Source of the DNA: Actinoplanes utahensis
Lineage (GTDB): Bacteria; Actinomycetota; Actinomycetes; Mycobacteriales; Micromonosporaceae
DNA: 64,000 nucleotides
Reading direction: 5' to 3'
NCBI RefSeq assembly: GCF_016862455.1
Contig: NZ_BOMZ01000103.1
Coordinates: 28,917 to 92,916 of the forward strand
Part shown: positions 52,141 through 61,485 of the stretch, one piece after another
Layout of the letters: every line of letters starts with the position of its first letter
How positions within the stretch are numbered: position 1 is the stretch's first letter
Program-made: the position numbers and the translations under genes
Notes under the pieces: model-generated
What the model was told of the DNA's origin: nothing
The model's input: only the letters and a program-made list of their open reading frames with translations
Databases searched by the model: none

Positions 52141-53469
52141 GTGACGGTGATCGAGCTGGATCTGGACACACCGCTCGATCCGGACGCCGCCCGTACCCCG
52201 CCGCCGTGGCGTTATCGCCGTCTCGGCCTGCTGTTGACGCTGGTCCTGCTCGCCGTGCTGGGTGGCGCGGCGACGCCGAGCGGCTGGGCCTGGCGCTATC
52301 TGGGTGATCTGCCCGCCACCGAGGCGCGGATCCAGCTGGCCGGAGGCCGGCTCTTCACCGTCGAGCGGTCCGGCGGCAGGCGACTGCTGCACGCGTGGAG
52401 TCTGCGGGCCACACCGGAGCGGCTGTGGACCACCGAGGTGCCGATCGATCCGGAGGTCGGCATGTTCGGCCCGCTCCAGGTCACCGGGATCGGCGGGGTG
52501 CTGCTGGTCGGCGAGGGCCGGGAGACCACCGTGCTGGATCCGGGGACCGGCCGGGTCCGCTGGACCGCCCCGCAGCGGATGCTGACCGGATCGGGCGGCA
52601 CCGGGGTGACGACGGAAGCGATCTTCCGGCCCGGCACCCTCTACGACCAGGACTCCGGTGACCCGGGACGGCTCTACTTCTCGGCGGACGCGCAGCCGCA
52701 CACCGAGCCGCCGCTACGGACCGAGGTGCGCGGGCTGGACCTGGCGACCGGTGAGCGGCGGTGGACGTTCGAGCGGCCCGGGTCGGTGATCGTGGAGCCG
52801 CTGCCGGACGGCGACCCGGCGGTGCTGATCACCTCCTCGGACCGGTTGTCGCTGGTCGACGCGCGGACCGGTGAGCTGCTGCGGGAGGCGGCGCTGCCCC
52901 GTCTGGACGGGTCGGGGCCGGGCAGCGCGTCGCTGCTCGCCGGGGTGGCGCTCGTCGACTACCAGGAGGCCGGGAAGCAGGTGGGGTACGACGCCCGGAC
53001 CCTGGACCGGCTGTGGACCCGGGATCTGGCGTACACCCTGGACCCGGCGGACTGTCCCGGCCTGCTCTGCACCGGCGACCGGGACGAGACGCTGGTGCTC
53101 GATCCGCGGACCGGGAAGCCGGGCTGGCGTCTGCCGGCGGCCGACTACCTGAGCCCGCGCGCCGGGTACGTGCTGTGGACCGAGGCGTCGTCCGGGACAC
53201 CGTTGCGGCTGGTGGACGCGCGGACCGGGGAACCGCGGACGGACCTGGCCGGATGGGGCCAGGAGGTCACCGCGCCGCCCGAGCGGATGCTGGTGCTGCT
53301 GCGCGGCAACCGGGGCGGCGGGCAGGTGTTCGGCGCGGTGCTGCCGGGCGACCCGCGGGTCCGCACGCTGGGCGTGGCCGACGTCGAGGGGCGCGACTGC
53401 GCGGCCGACGACTGGCACATCGTCTGCCGGGACGGGGCCCGGTTGCGGGTCTGGGCGTACCGGGAGTGA
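52141..53469 (+). CDS. Membrane-anchored PQQ-like beta-propeller protein, paralogue 2
   Basis: Also 442 residues, starting VTVIELDLDTPLD like paralogue 1, with one membrane helix at about 27-45 and a propeller with the repeats DPGTGRVRWTAPQ near 140, DARTGELLREA near 242, DPRTGKPGWRLP near 320 and DARTGEPRTDL near 362. GTG 52141 has GGAGG 8 bases upstream. It begins 33 bp after paralogue 1. A four-cysteine set in the last 150 residues may form disulfides outside the cell. Confidence 0.82.
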   Translation: MTVIELDLDTPLDPDAARTPPPWRYRRLGLLLTLVLLAVLGGAATPSGWAWRYLGDLPATEARIQLAGGRLFTVERSGGRRLLHAWSLRATPERLWTTEVPIDPEVGMFGPLQVTGIGGVLLVGEGRETTVLDPGTGRVRWTAPQRMLTGSGGTGVTTEAIFRPGTLYDQDSGDPGRLYFSADAQPHTEPPLRTEVRGLDLATGERRWTFERPGSVIVEPLPDGDPAVLITSSDRLSLVDARTGELLREAALPRLDGSGPGSASLLAGVALVDYQEAGKQVGYDARTLDRLWTRDLAYTLDPADCPGLLCTGDRDETLVLDPRTGKPGWRLPAADYLSPRAGYVLWTEASSGTPLRLVDARTGEPRTDLAGWGQEVTAPPERMLVLLRGNRGGGQVFGAVLPGDPRVRTLGVADVEGRDCAADDWHIVCRDGARLRVWAYRE

Positions 53470-53545
53470 CCACATCGGGGTCGCGGCGGTCCGGGATTGC
53501 GGGCGTCGTCTACACCAGGGGGCGAGTCGTCCGACGGGAGCCGGT

Positions 53546-54871
53546 GTGCCAGACGCGTTGATCGACCTCGGTGAGATGGCGGCCGGTGGGCCGGGTGCGG
53601 AGGAGCCCGCCCTGCCGCGGGCGCCCCTGCCGTACCGCTGGATCCTGGGTCTTCTCACCGTGGTGCTGGTCGCCGTCCTCGGCGGGGCGGCGCCGCCGGC
53701 CCCGCCGCCGGAGCCCCCGGTGACCCTGCCGCTCGCGCTGCGCGACGGGATGTGGCTGATCAAGGACCGGCTCTACCTGTTCGGTTTCGCCGACGTCGCC
53801 GCCGGTGTGCCCCGTGACTACACGATCCGGGCTCATGCCCTGCCCGGGGCGGCGCCACTGGGTGAGTACTCGGTGACCCTGCCGGGCGAGATGTACTCGG
53901 TGACCGACGGCGGTGACGGGCTGCTGCTGATCGGCTATCAGGTGAACGAGTCCGGGACGACCGGTGTGATGGCGGTGCGGCCCGGGAGCGGGCCCCCGGT
54001 GTGGAAGCGGGAGGCGATGCTGTTCGGCGCCGGGGCGGACGACTCGCAGGCCCTGGTCTTCTCCGATGTCGCGGTGCCCGGCAGGCCGAACCGGCGGGCC
54101 TGGCAGGGGATCGACAAGCGGACCGGGACGACGCGCTGGTCGGTGGAGATCCCGGTGGGCGGCCAGTTCACGGTCAGCAACGAGTTCCTCTGGGCGGGCG
54201 TCCCGGACCTGCTCTACCTGCTGCGCCCGGACGGCCGGCTGGAGGTGCTCGACGGGACGACCGGGCGGATCACCACCGCCACCCGGGTCCCGGCGCCGGT
54301 GATGGACGGGCAGACCTATCTGATGGTGGCGAGCGGCGTGGCGACGGTCACCGGCGGCGGGCGGACGGTCGCCTTCGACGCGCGGACCCTCGCCCCGCGC
54401 TGGGAGACCCCGGAGCCGGTGACGAGCCAGGAGAACTTCCCGGTGAGCTGTCCCGCGGTGCTCTGCTTCCTGCACCAGGGGAACGGGCTGTCCGGCCTCG
54501 ACGCGGCCACCGGGCGGGTGCTGTGGCAGCAGCAGGGGTGGGACGTGGTGCAGCCGCTCGGCAGCCGGCTGCTGGTGTCCGCCTCCGGCCGGCCCGAGGC
54601 GGGGCTCGCGGTTCTCGACCCGGCCACCGGCCGGGTCACCGCGCGCGTGGGGGCCTGGACCTTCGGCGGCCCGGGGCCGGAGCCGGACAGCGCCTACGTC
54701 TACCGGCACCAGCCGGTCGACGGCACCCTGTTCTACGGGGTCCTCGACGTCACCACCGGCAGGACCGAGGTGCTCGGCTCGGCCGAACGGGTCACCGGGG
54801 ACTGCCAGTTCGGGCCGATCACGATGGTCTGCCGGCGGCTGGACGGCCTGGTCTCCCTCTGGCGGCTCTGA
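53546..54871 (+). CDS. Membrane-anchored PQQ-like beta-propeller protein, paralogue 3
   Basis: 441 residues with an N-terminal cytosolic part (1-30), a membrane helix (about 31-50, RWILGLLTVVLVAVLGGAA) and a propeller domain with DKRTGTTRWSVEIP near 190, DGTTGRITTATRV near 235, DAATGRVLWQQQG near 318 and DPATGRVTARVG near 355. It is the most divergent copy and lacks the VIEL N-terminal motif. A two-component system follows 57 bp downstream, suggesting that the triplet and the sensor kinase are functionally linked. Confidence 0.8.
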   Translation: MPDALIDLGEMAAGGPGAEEPALPRAPLPYRWILGLLTVVLVAVLGGAAPPAPPPEPPVTLPLALRDGMWLIKDRLYLFGFADVAAGVPRDYTIRAHALPGAAPLGEYSVTLPGEMYSVTDGGDGLLLIGYQVNESGTTGVMAVRPGSGPPVWKREAMLFGAGADDSQALVFSDVAVPGRPNRRAWQGIDKRTGTTRWSVEIPVGGQFTVSNEFLWAGVPDLLYLLRPDGRLEVLDGTTGRITTATRVPAPVMDGQTYLMVASGVATVTGGGRTVAFDARTLAPRWETPEPVTSQENFPVSCPAVLCFLHQGNGLSGLDAATGRVLWQQQGWDVVQPLGSRLLVSASGRPEAGLAVLDPATGRVTARVGAWTFGGPGPEPDSAYVYRHQPVDGTLFYGVLDVTTGRTEVLGSAERVTGDCQFGPITMVCRRLDGLVSLWRL

Positions 54872-54928
54872 CGTTCCCGTTCCCGGTCGGTAACCTGCAC
54901 GTACACGACCGGGTGATGGAGGTCTGCG

Positions 54929-55603
54929 GTGCGCGTGCTGGTGGTGGAAGACGAGCGGGACATGGCCGACGCCATCGCGCGTGGTCTGCGCCGCAAGGGG
55001 ATGGCGGTGGATGTCGCCTACGACGGCCTCCAGGGCCACGAGATGGCCTATGTGACGCGGTACGACGTGGTGGTTCTCGACCGGGACCTGCCCGGCATGC
55101 ACGGCGACGACATCTGCGCGGCGCTCGTCGAGTCGGGCGCCCTGACCCGGGTGCTGATGCTGACCGCCAGCGCCTCGGTGGAGGACAAGGTGGAGGGCCT
55201 GGAGCTCGGCGCCGACGACTACCTGCCGAAGCCGTTCGACTTCAAGGAGCTGGTGGCCCGGGTGCAGGCGCTGGGCCGGCGGGCGACCCCGGCCGCGCCG
55301 CCGGTGCTCATCGCGGGGAATCTGGTGCTCGACCAGTCACGCCGGGTGGTGACCCGGGGCGGGGTGACGCTGGAGCTGACCAACAAGGAGTTCGGCGTCC
55401 TGGAGGAGCTGCTCAAGGCCAAGGGCGGGGTGGTCTCCACCGAGGAGCTGCTGGACCGGGTGTGGGATGCGAACACCGACCCGTTCACCACCACGGTCCG
55501 GGTCACCATCAACACTCTGCGTAAGAAGCTGGGCGATCCGCCGCTGGTGGAGACCGTGGTCGGCGCCGGCTATCGGATTCCCGAGCCGGTCGTGGCCTCG
55601 TGA
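54929..55603 (+). CDS. OmpR-type response regulator
   Basis: The 224-residue regulator has a receiver (Asp8/Glu7 acids, phospho-acceptor Asp51 in VVVLDRDLPG, Thr79, Lys101) and a winged-helix DNA-binding domain from about 130 (ELTNKEFGVLEELL, TVRVTINTLRKKLGDPPLVETVVGAGYRI). It forms an operon with the histidine kinase, overlapping by 4 bases. GGAGGT precedes the GTG. Confidence 0.94.
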   Translation: MRVLVVEDERDMADAIARGLRRKGMAVDVAYDGLQGHEMAYVTRYDVVVLDRDLPGMHGDDICAALVESGALTRVLMLTASASVEDKVEGLELGADDYLPKPFDFKELVARVQALGRRATPAAPPVLIAGNLVLDQSRRVVTRGGVTLELTNKEFGVLEELLKAKGGVVSTEELLDRVWDANTDPFTTTVRVTINTLRKKLGDPPLVETVVGAGYRIPEPVVAS

Positions 55604-56805
55604 CCGTCTATCCGGGACGTGTGGGCCGGTCGATGCGGCCGACGCTGCGGCTGCGGCTGACCCTGCTCAACGGCATCCTGCTGGTCGGCGCCGGGGCGGT
55701 GCTGGTGCTGCTGGCCTGGCTGCTGGTCAGCGAGTCGCTGCATCCGGTGGACGAGCTGCGGGCCGGCTCCACCGTCACGTTGCAGGACGGGACCAGCCAG
55801 GAGGCGCTGACCTGGCAGACCGCGATGGTCGCGCAGGCGTCCCGGGAGCTGTTGATCAAGGGGTTCAGTGCGCTGCTGGCGGTCGGCGTGATCGGTGTCG
55901 CGCTGGCGTACGCGGTGGCCGGCCGGGCGCTGCGGCCGCTGCACTACGTGACCCAGACCGCGCAGCGGCTCGGTGAGGAGACCCTGGACCAGCGGATCCG
56001 TTACTCGGGGGCGGACGACGAGGTGGCCGAGCTGGCCCGGACGTTCGACGCGATGCTGGACCGGCTGGCGGCCGCGTTCGACTCGCAGAAACGGTTCGTG
56101 GCGAACGCGTCGCACGAGCTGCGCACGCCGCTCGCCGTGATGCGCACCGAGATCGACGTGACCCTCAGTGACGACGAGGCGGATGTCGCGGAGTACCGGC
56201 GGATGGCCAAGGTGGTCCGCAACGCCTCCGAGCGGGCGAACGGGCTCGTCGACGCGCTGCTGGTGCTGGCCCGGTCGGAGGCGCAGTCCGGCCGCCGGCT
56301 GGTCCGCAAGATGCCGGCCGACCTGGCGACCAGCGCCTACAACGCGCTGTCCGCGGTCAAGGCCGAGGCGGAGCGGCTGAAACTGAACGTCACCACGGAG
56401 CTCTCCGCGGCGCCGGTGGTCGGCGACCCGAGCCTGCTGGACCGGCTGGCCGGCAACCTGATCGAGAACGCGATCCGCTACAACCACCTGCTGGGCCGGC
56501 TCTGGCTGCGCACCGAGTCGGTGCACGGGCAGGCCCGGCTGATCGTCGGCAACACCGGTTTCGAGGTGGAGCAGGCCGACGTCCCGGGGCTGTTCGAGCC
56601 GTTCCAGCGGGGCGGCTGGGAACGGACCGGCACGCGCGGTTCCGGCCTGGGCCTGTCGATCGTGCGCGCGGTCTGCGACGCGCACGGCGGCACGGTCTCC
56701 GCGGTGGCTCAGGAGGGCGGCGGGCTGGAGGTCACGGTGGCCCTGCCGGCCGCGGACACCACGCCGGTGGTCGCGGCCACCGCGAGCGTTCCGCGAGTGC
56801 GCTGA
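55600..56805 (+). CDS. Sensor histidine kinase partner of the OmpR-type regulator
   Basis: A 401-residue membrane kinase: helix 1 at about 21-43, a short external loop (44-86), helix 2 at about 88-108, a HAMP domain (110-162), the H-box with His172 (NASHELRTPLAVM), then the N-box NLIENAIRYN near 287 and GSGLGLSIV near 347. The external loop is only about 43 residues, so sensing may be intramembrane or through partner proteins such as the upstream propellers. Confidence 0.93.
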   Translation: MTVYPGRVGRSMRPTLRLRLTLLNGILLVGAGAVLVLLAWLLVSESLHPVDELRAGSTVTLQDGTSQEALTWQTAMVAQASRELLIKGFSALLAVGVIGVALAYAVAGRALRPLHYVTQTAQRLGEETLDQRIRYSGADDEVAELARTFDAMLDRLAAAFDSQKRFVANASHELRTPLAVMRTEIDVTLSDDEADVAEYRRMAKVVRNASERANGLVDALLVLARSEAQSGRRLVRKMPADLATSAYNALSAVKAEAERLKLNVTTELSAAPVVGDPSLLDRLAGNLIENAIRYNHLLGRLWLRTESVHGQARLIVGNTGFEVEQADVPGLFEPFQRGGWERTGTRGSGLGLSIVRAVCDAHGGTVSAVAQEGGGLEVTVALPAADTTPVVAATASVPRVR

Positions 56806-56860
56806 TTCCTTCGGGTACGCCGTCCGCAGGCTCCCGGCACCGAAACGCGGCCCGCCGTAT

Positions 56861-56889
56861 CGGGCCGGTGTGGGCACCACACCGGCCCG
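56861..56889. terminator. Bidirectional terminator hairpin
   Basis: A perfect 13-bp stem (56861-56873 with 56877-56889) closes on GCA, and flanking CGCCGT/ACGGCG can extend it. It lies between the convergent stops of the histidine kinase and the P/Q-rich gene. Confidence 0.75.
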
Positions 56890-56904
56890 GCACGGCGTAC
56901 CGGA

Positions 56905-57843
56905 TCAGCTCTTGGTCTCGATCTCGGCGCGGTGCTTCGGGAATTCCGCGGCCACCTGGTCGGCCGTCTTGAAGAAGTACATGATCATGCCGACGCTGCC
57001 CTGGTCGGCCCAGCCGCAGACGGCGACCTTCTCACCCTCCATGGCGGCGGTGCCGCACTGCGCGACGCCACCGAGGGTGCCGGTGCCGACCGGGGTGATG
57101 CCGCTGATCTGGGCGGTCTCGCTGAACGACTTGAAGGACGCGTCGAGCTCCGCCTTCGGGTCGGCGAGGGTGGCCTTCGTCGCGATCGCGGCGGTCATCT
57201 GCGACTTGGTGATGTCGCCGTAGAACGCGCCGAACGAGCTGGACGCGCCGGGGTAGCCGGCCAGCTCCTTCTCCATGTCCGCGGTCAGCGACGCGAACTC
57301 CTGGCTGTTCAGCTTGGGCTGGCCGCCGAGGGTGGCCGGCTCACTGATGGTGATCTTCGAGGCTTCGACGCCGGCGTCGATCTCGTCCTTGGCGAAGATG
57401 TAGAACGCGACGCCGCCGCCGACGCAGAGGACCAGCACGATCCCGATGACGACCAGGACGATCGGCAGGGCCTTGGACTTCTTCGCCGGGCCGCCGGGCG
57501 GGGGCGCGAAGCCGGGCGGGGGTGGCGCGAAACCGGGCGGCGGCTGCTGACCGTAGCCCGCCTGCTGCTGGCCGTAACCCGCCTGCTGCTGGCCGTAGTC
57601 GGGCTGGCCGTACTCCGGCTGCCCGTACTGCTGCTGGGGCTGGCCGTACTGCGGCTGCTGCGGCACCTGTGGCTGGCCGTACTGCGGCTGACCGTACTGC
57701 GGCTGCTGCGGTGACTGGGGCGCGCCGTAGGGCGGCGGAGACTGGGGCGCGCCGTACTGCGGCGGCTCGGGGGCGCCGAACTGCCGGGTCGGCGGAAGCG
57801 GTTCGCCGGGCGATGGCTGGCCGGGCGGCGGGGGGTATGTCAT
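56905..57843 (-). CDS. P/Q/Y-rich membrane protein with an extracytoplasmic domain
   Basis: The 312-residue protein has a cytosolic N-terminus of 125 residues made of PQ, YG and QPQYG repeats (low complexity, no charged residues to speak of), one membrane helix (about 127-150) and a C-terminal domain of about 155 residues with two cysteines (AQCGTAA and AVCGWAD), probably a disulfide. The domain is not a family I know. P/Q/Y-rich tails before one helix are frequent in actinobacterial envelope proteins and may mediate self-association. Confidence 0.82.
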   Translation of the reverse strand: MTYPPPPGQPSPGEPLPPTRQFGAPEPPQYGAPQSPPPYGAPQSPQQPQYGQPQYGQPQVPQQPQYGQPQQQYGQPEYGQPDYGQQQAGYGQQQAGYGQQPPPGFAPPPPGFAPPPGGPAKKSKALPIVLVVIGIVLVLCVGGGVAFYIFAKDEIDAGVEASKITISEPATLGGQPKLNSQEFASLTADMEKELAGYPGASSSFGAFYGDITKSQMTAAIATKATLADPKAELDASFKSFSETAQISGITPVGTGTLGGVAQCGTAAMEGEKVAVCGWADQGSVGMIMYFFKTADQVAAEFPKHRAEIETKS

Positions 57844-57935
57844 CGGGACTCCATCAATCGAATAGTCGCTGGATCCTATCGACGCCCGGGAACGGCGGTA
57901 GACCTCTCAGCGGGTGAATTCCCACACCAGCACGC

Positions 57936-57970
57936 CGATGGCCCCCGCGCCAGCAGCGCGGGGGCCATCG
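57936..57970 (-). terminator. Terminator of fadA-fadB
   Basis: A perfect 15-bp stem (57936-57950 with 57956-57970) with loop CAGCA lies 16 bp after the fadB stop on the minus strand. Confidence 0.8.
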
Positions 57971-57985
57971 AACGTCGGATCTCGG

Positions 57986-60046
57986 TCAGCTGCGGACGTT
58001 CGCCACGCCGTCCGCCAGGAACCGCTTACCGGTGACCTTCTCCGCGGTGCCGCTGCGGTCCAGGTACGGCGTGACGCCGCCCAGGTGGAACGGGTAACCC
58101 GCGCCGAGGATCATGCACAGGTCGATGTCCTGCGCCTCCGCGACCACACCCTCGTCGAGCATCAGGCGGATCTCCTCGGCCAGGCCGTCGAGCGCCTTCT
58201 GCCGGACCTCGTCGGCGGTCAGCGGAGTGTCGCCGACCTCGAGGATGGCGACCACCTCGGGGTTGATCTCCTTGTCCACCATGACCGGCAGCTTCGCGTC
58301 GACGATCCGCTTGAGGTTCGCCGAGTCGACGTAGCGGTCCGGGAACGCCGCGTGCAGCGTCTCGCCCACGTGGTAGGCGACGGCCGGGCCGACCAGCTGG
58401 AGCAGCGCGATCGGGCGCATCGGCAGGCCCAGCGGGTCCATCGCCACGTTCACCACGTCGAGCGGGGTGCCGGCGTCGACGGCCTGGAAGATCTCGCTGG
58501 TGACCCGGGTGAGCAGGCGGTTGACCACGAACGCCGGGGCGTCCTTGACCAGCACCGACGACTTCTTCAGGGTCTTGCCGACCTCGAACGCGGTGGCCAG
58601 CGTGGCGTCGTCGGTCTTCTCGCCCCGGATGATCTCCAGCAGCGGGAGGACGGCGACCGGGTTGAAGAAGTGGAAGCCGACCAGCCGCTCCGGGTGCTCC
58701 AGACCGGCCGCCATCTCGGTGATCGACAGCGAGCTGGTGTTGGTCGCCAGGATCGCCTCCGGGGAGACGATCTTCTCGAAGTCGGCCCAGATCTGCTTCT
58801 TCAGCTCGAGGTTCTCGAAGACGGCCTCGATCACGAAGTCGGCGTCGGCGAAGACGGCCTTGTCGACCGAGCCGCTGATCAGCAGGCGCAGCTTGGCCGC
58901 GGTGCCCTCGTCCATCCGGCGCTTGGCGACGAGCTTCTCGATCTCGGCGTGCACGTACGCGACGCCCTTGTCGACCCGCTCCTGGTCCAGGTCGGTCAGC
59001 ACGACCGGGACCTGAAGGCGGCGCAGGAACAGCAGGGCCAGCTGGGAGGCCATCAGGCCGGCGCCGACGATGCCGACCTTGGTGACCTTGCGGGCCAGCG
59101 ACTTGTCCGGCACGCCGACCGGGCGCTTGGCGCGGCGCTGGACCAGGTCGAACGCGTACAGGCTGGCGCGGGACTCGTCACCGAGGATCAGGTCGGCGAG
59201 AGCCTCCGTCTCGGCCGCCGTGCCGTCCTCGAACGAGGCGGTCTTGGCGAGTGCGAGCAGCTCCAGGGCCTTGTTCGCGGACGGGATGGCGCCGTGCGTC
59301 TTCTCGTCCAGAACGGCCTTGGCGAACTCCAGGACGCCGTCCCAGTCCTTGCGGTCGATCTCCGGGCGCTCGACGGTGACGTCACCCTTGACCACGCCGG
59401 CCGCCCAGGCCAGCGAGTCCTCCAGGAAGTCGGCCGCCTCGAACAGGGCGTCCGCGACACCCCACTCCTTGGCCTGCTTCGGGCGCAGCGTCTTCTGGGT
59501 CAGCGGGTTCGACAGGATCACCTGGGCGGCGTTGATGATGCCGATCAGGTTCGGCAGGATCTGCGAGCCACCCCAGCCGGGGATCAGGCCGATCGCGACC
59601 TCGGGCAGCGCCAGCGCCGCCGCGCCGGTGGAGACCGTCCGGTAGTGGCAGTGCAGCGCCACCTCGAGGCCGCCGCCCATCGCCGCGCCGTTCACGAACG
59701 CGAAGGTCGGGATCTCGCTGTTCTTCAGGCGGGCGAAGACCCGGTGGCCCAGCTCGCCGAGCGCGACGGCCTGCTCCCGCGAGGAGATCAGCGGCATGCC
59801 GGTGATGTCGGCGCCGACGCAGAAGATGTACGGCTTGCCGGTCAGCGCGATGAACGACGGGTTCGCCGCGGTGGCCGCGGTGATCGCCTCGTCCAGCGAC
59901 TTCAGGCCGGCCGGGCCGAAGCTGTTCGGCTTCTTGTGGTCGAAGCCGTTGTCCAGGGTGATCAGGGCGGCGGGCTGGTCCAGTCCGGGTACCGGCACCA
60001 GACGGAGGATCGCCTTGGTGACTACCTCGTTCGGGTTCTCGATCAC
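57986..60046 (-). CDS. fadB: Fatty-acid oxidation complex alpha subunit
   Basis: A multifunctional enzyme of 686 residues. The N-terminal half is an enoyl-CoA hydratase/isomerase (CVGADITGM near 72, AMGGGLEVALHCHYR near 112, ALPEVAIGLIPGWGGS near 132), the C-terminal half a 3-hydroxyacyl-CoA dehydrogenase (GIVGAGLMASQLALL near 325, GFHFFNPVAVLPLLEII near 470). GTG 60046 overlaps the thiolase stop by 4 bases (GTGA), so the two are one operon for fatty-acid beta-oxidation. Confidence 0.94.
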   Translation of the reverse strand: MIENPNEVVTKAILRLVPVPGLDQPAALITLDNGFDHKKPNSFGPAGLKSLDEAITAATAANPSFIALTGKPYIFCVGADITGMPLISSREQAVALGELGHRVFARLKNSEIPTFAFVNGAAMGGGLEVALHCHYRTVSTGAAALALPEVAIGLIPGWGGSQILPNLIGIINAAQVILSNPLTQKTLRPKQAKEWGVADALFEAADFLEDSLAWAAGVVKGDVTVERPEIDRKDWDGVLEFAKAVLDEKTHGAIPSANKALELLALAKTASFEDGTAAETEALADLILGDESRASLYAFDLVQRRAKRPVGVPDKSLARKVTKVGIVGAGLMASQLALLFLRRLQVPVVLTDLDQERVDKGVAYVHAEIEKLVAKRRMDEGTAAKLRLLISGSVDKAVFADADFVIEAVFENLELKKQIWADFEKIVSPEAILATNTSSLSITEMAAGLEHPERLVGFHFFNPVAVLPLLEIIRGEKTDDATLATAFEVGKTLKKSSVLVKDAPAFVVNRLLTRVTSEIFQAVDAGTPLDVVNVAMDPLGLPMRPIALLQLVGPAVAYHVGETLHAAFPDRYVDSANLKRIVDAKLPVMVDKEINPEVVAILEVGDTPLTADEVRQKALDGLAEEIRLMLDEGVVAEAQDIDLCMILGAGYPFHLGGVTPYLDRSGTAEKVTGKRFLADGVANVRS

Positions 60047-61239
60047 TTGGCCGCGCCCTCCCAGTACGGGTTCTCCCAGATAACGGTGCCGCCCATGCCG
60101 ATGCCGATGCACATCGCGTTGATCCCGTAGCGGACGTCGGGACGCTCGGCGAACTGCCGGGCGAGCTGCGTCATCAGGCGGATCGCCGAGGACGCGAGCG
60201 GGTGACCGATGGCGATCGCGCCGCCCCACGGGTTGACCCGCGGGTCGTCGTCGGCGATGCCGTAGTGGTCCAGGAAGGCGAGCACCTGGATCGCGAAGGC
60301 CTCGTTCAGCTCGAACAGGCCGATGTCGTCGATCGTCAGGCCGGCCTTCTTCAGCGCCTTCTCCGTCGACGGGATCGGGCCGTAACCCATGATCTCCGGC
60401 TCGACGCCGACGAACGCGTAGGACACCATCCGCATCGCGACCGGCAGGCCCAGCTCACGGGCGGTCGCCTCGTCGGCCAGGATCGCCGCGGTCGCGCCGT
60501 CGTTGAGACCGGCCGCGTTACCGGCGGTGACCCGGCCGTGCGGGCGGAACGGGGTCTTCAGGGTCGCGAGCTTCTCCAGCGACGTCTGGCGCGGGGCCTC
60601 GTCGACGGTGGCCAGGCCCCAGCCCAGCTCCTTGCTGCGGATCGCCACCGGCACCAGGTCCGGCTGGATCTTGCCGTCGGCGTACGCCTTGGCGGTCTTG
60701 ACCTGCGAGTTCAGGCCGTACTTGTCGGCCCGCTCCTTGGTGATGTGCGGCAGCCGGTCGTGCAGGTTCTCCGCCGTCGAGCCCATCACCAGGGCGGACG
60801 GGTCGACCAGCTTCTCGGCCAGGATCCGCGGGTTGGGGTCGACGCCCTCGCCCATCGGGTGCCGGCCCATGTGCTCGACGCCACCGGCGATGGCGATGTC
60901 GTACGCGCCCATCGCGATGCCGCCGGCGACGTTGGTCACCGCGGTCATGGCGCCCGCGCACATCCGGTCCACCGAGTAACCCGGCGTGGTCTTGGGCAGA
61001 CCGGACAGCAGAGCGGCGGTCCGGCCGAGGGTCAGGCCCTGGTCGCCGATCTGGGTGGTGGCCGCGATCGCGACCTCCTCCACCTTCTCCGGCGGAAGCT
61101 GGGGATTGCGCTTCAGCAGTTCGCGCATACAGCGGATCACCAGGTCGTCGGCGCGGGTCTCGGCATACATGCCGCCCGCCTTGCCGAACGGGGTGCGGAC
61201 GCCGTCGACGAAGACGACCTCGCGTACTTCACGGGGCAC
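60043..61239 (-). CDS. fadA: Acetyl-CoA acyltransferase (thiolase)
   Basis: The 398-residue thiolase cleaves 3-ketoacyl-CoA in the last step of beta-oxidation. The catalytic Cys94 is in SVDRMCAGAMTAV, with NEAFA near 308, the GHPLASSAIR His near 345 and the second Cys in NAMCIGIGMGG near 378. GTG start, with AGGAGGC upstream. Upstream of it lies a very long hairpin (61382-61438). Confidence 0.95.
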   Translation of the reverse strand: MPREVREVVFVDGVRTPFGKAGGMYAETRADDLVIRCMRELLKRNPQLPPEKVEEVAIAATTQIGDQGLTLGRTAALLSGLPKTTPGYSVDRMCAGAMTAVTNVAGGIAMGAYDIAIAGGVEHMGRHPMGEGVDPNPRILAEKLVDPSALVMGSTAENLHDRLPHITKERADKYGLNSQVKTAKAYADGKIQPDLVPVAIRSKELGWGLATVDEAPRQTSLEKLATLKTPFRPHGRVTAGNAAGLNDGATAAILADEATARELGLPVAMRMVSYAFVGVEPEIMGYGPIPSTEKALKKAGLTIDDIGLFELNEAFAIQVLAFLDHYGIADDDPRVNPWGGAIAIGHPLASSAIRLMTQLARQFAERPDVRYGINAMCIGIGMGGTVIWENPYWEGAAK

Positions 61240-61381
61240 AGCAAGCCTCCTTGCGGGCGTGAACCCAAATGTGTCGGCAATGCTACTCGCCAGTAACTAG
61301 TAGCTGCCAGGCCCTCCGGAAAAAGGTCACATCCCGAAGTCAGACCCACATATCGGCGCGGGGAACCGCCACTGGAGAACT

Positions 61382-61438
61382 CCGGCTGGTCGTCATCGCT
61401 GTCTCCACCGCGCGGAGACGGCGATGACGACCAGCCGG
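61382..61438. terminator. Very long hairpin between RNase D and thiolase genes
   Basis: A 25-bp stem (61382-61406 with 61414-61438) with one T-G pair and a 7-base loop ACCGCGC. No T-run on either side. It begins 48 bp after the RNase D stop on the minus strand and is most likely its terminator. Confidence 0.75.
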
Positions 61439-61485
61439 GAGGTGAGCGGGGCCACCGCCGGCGGCGCCTCTGCCGGGCGTACCCC

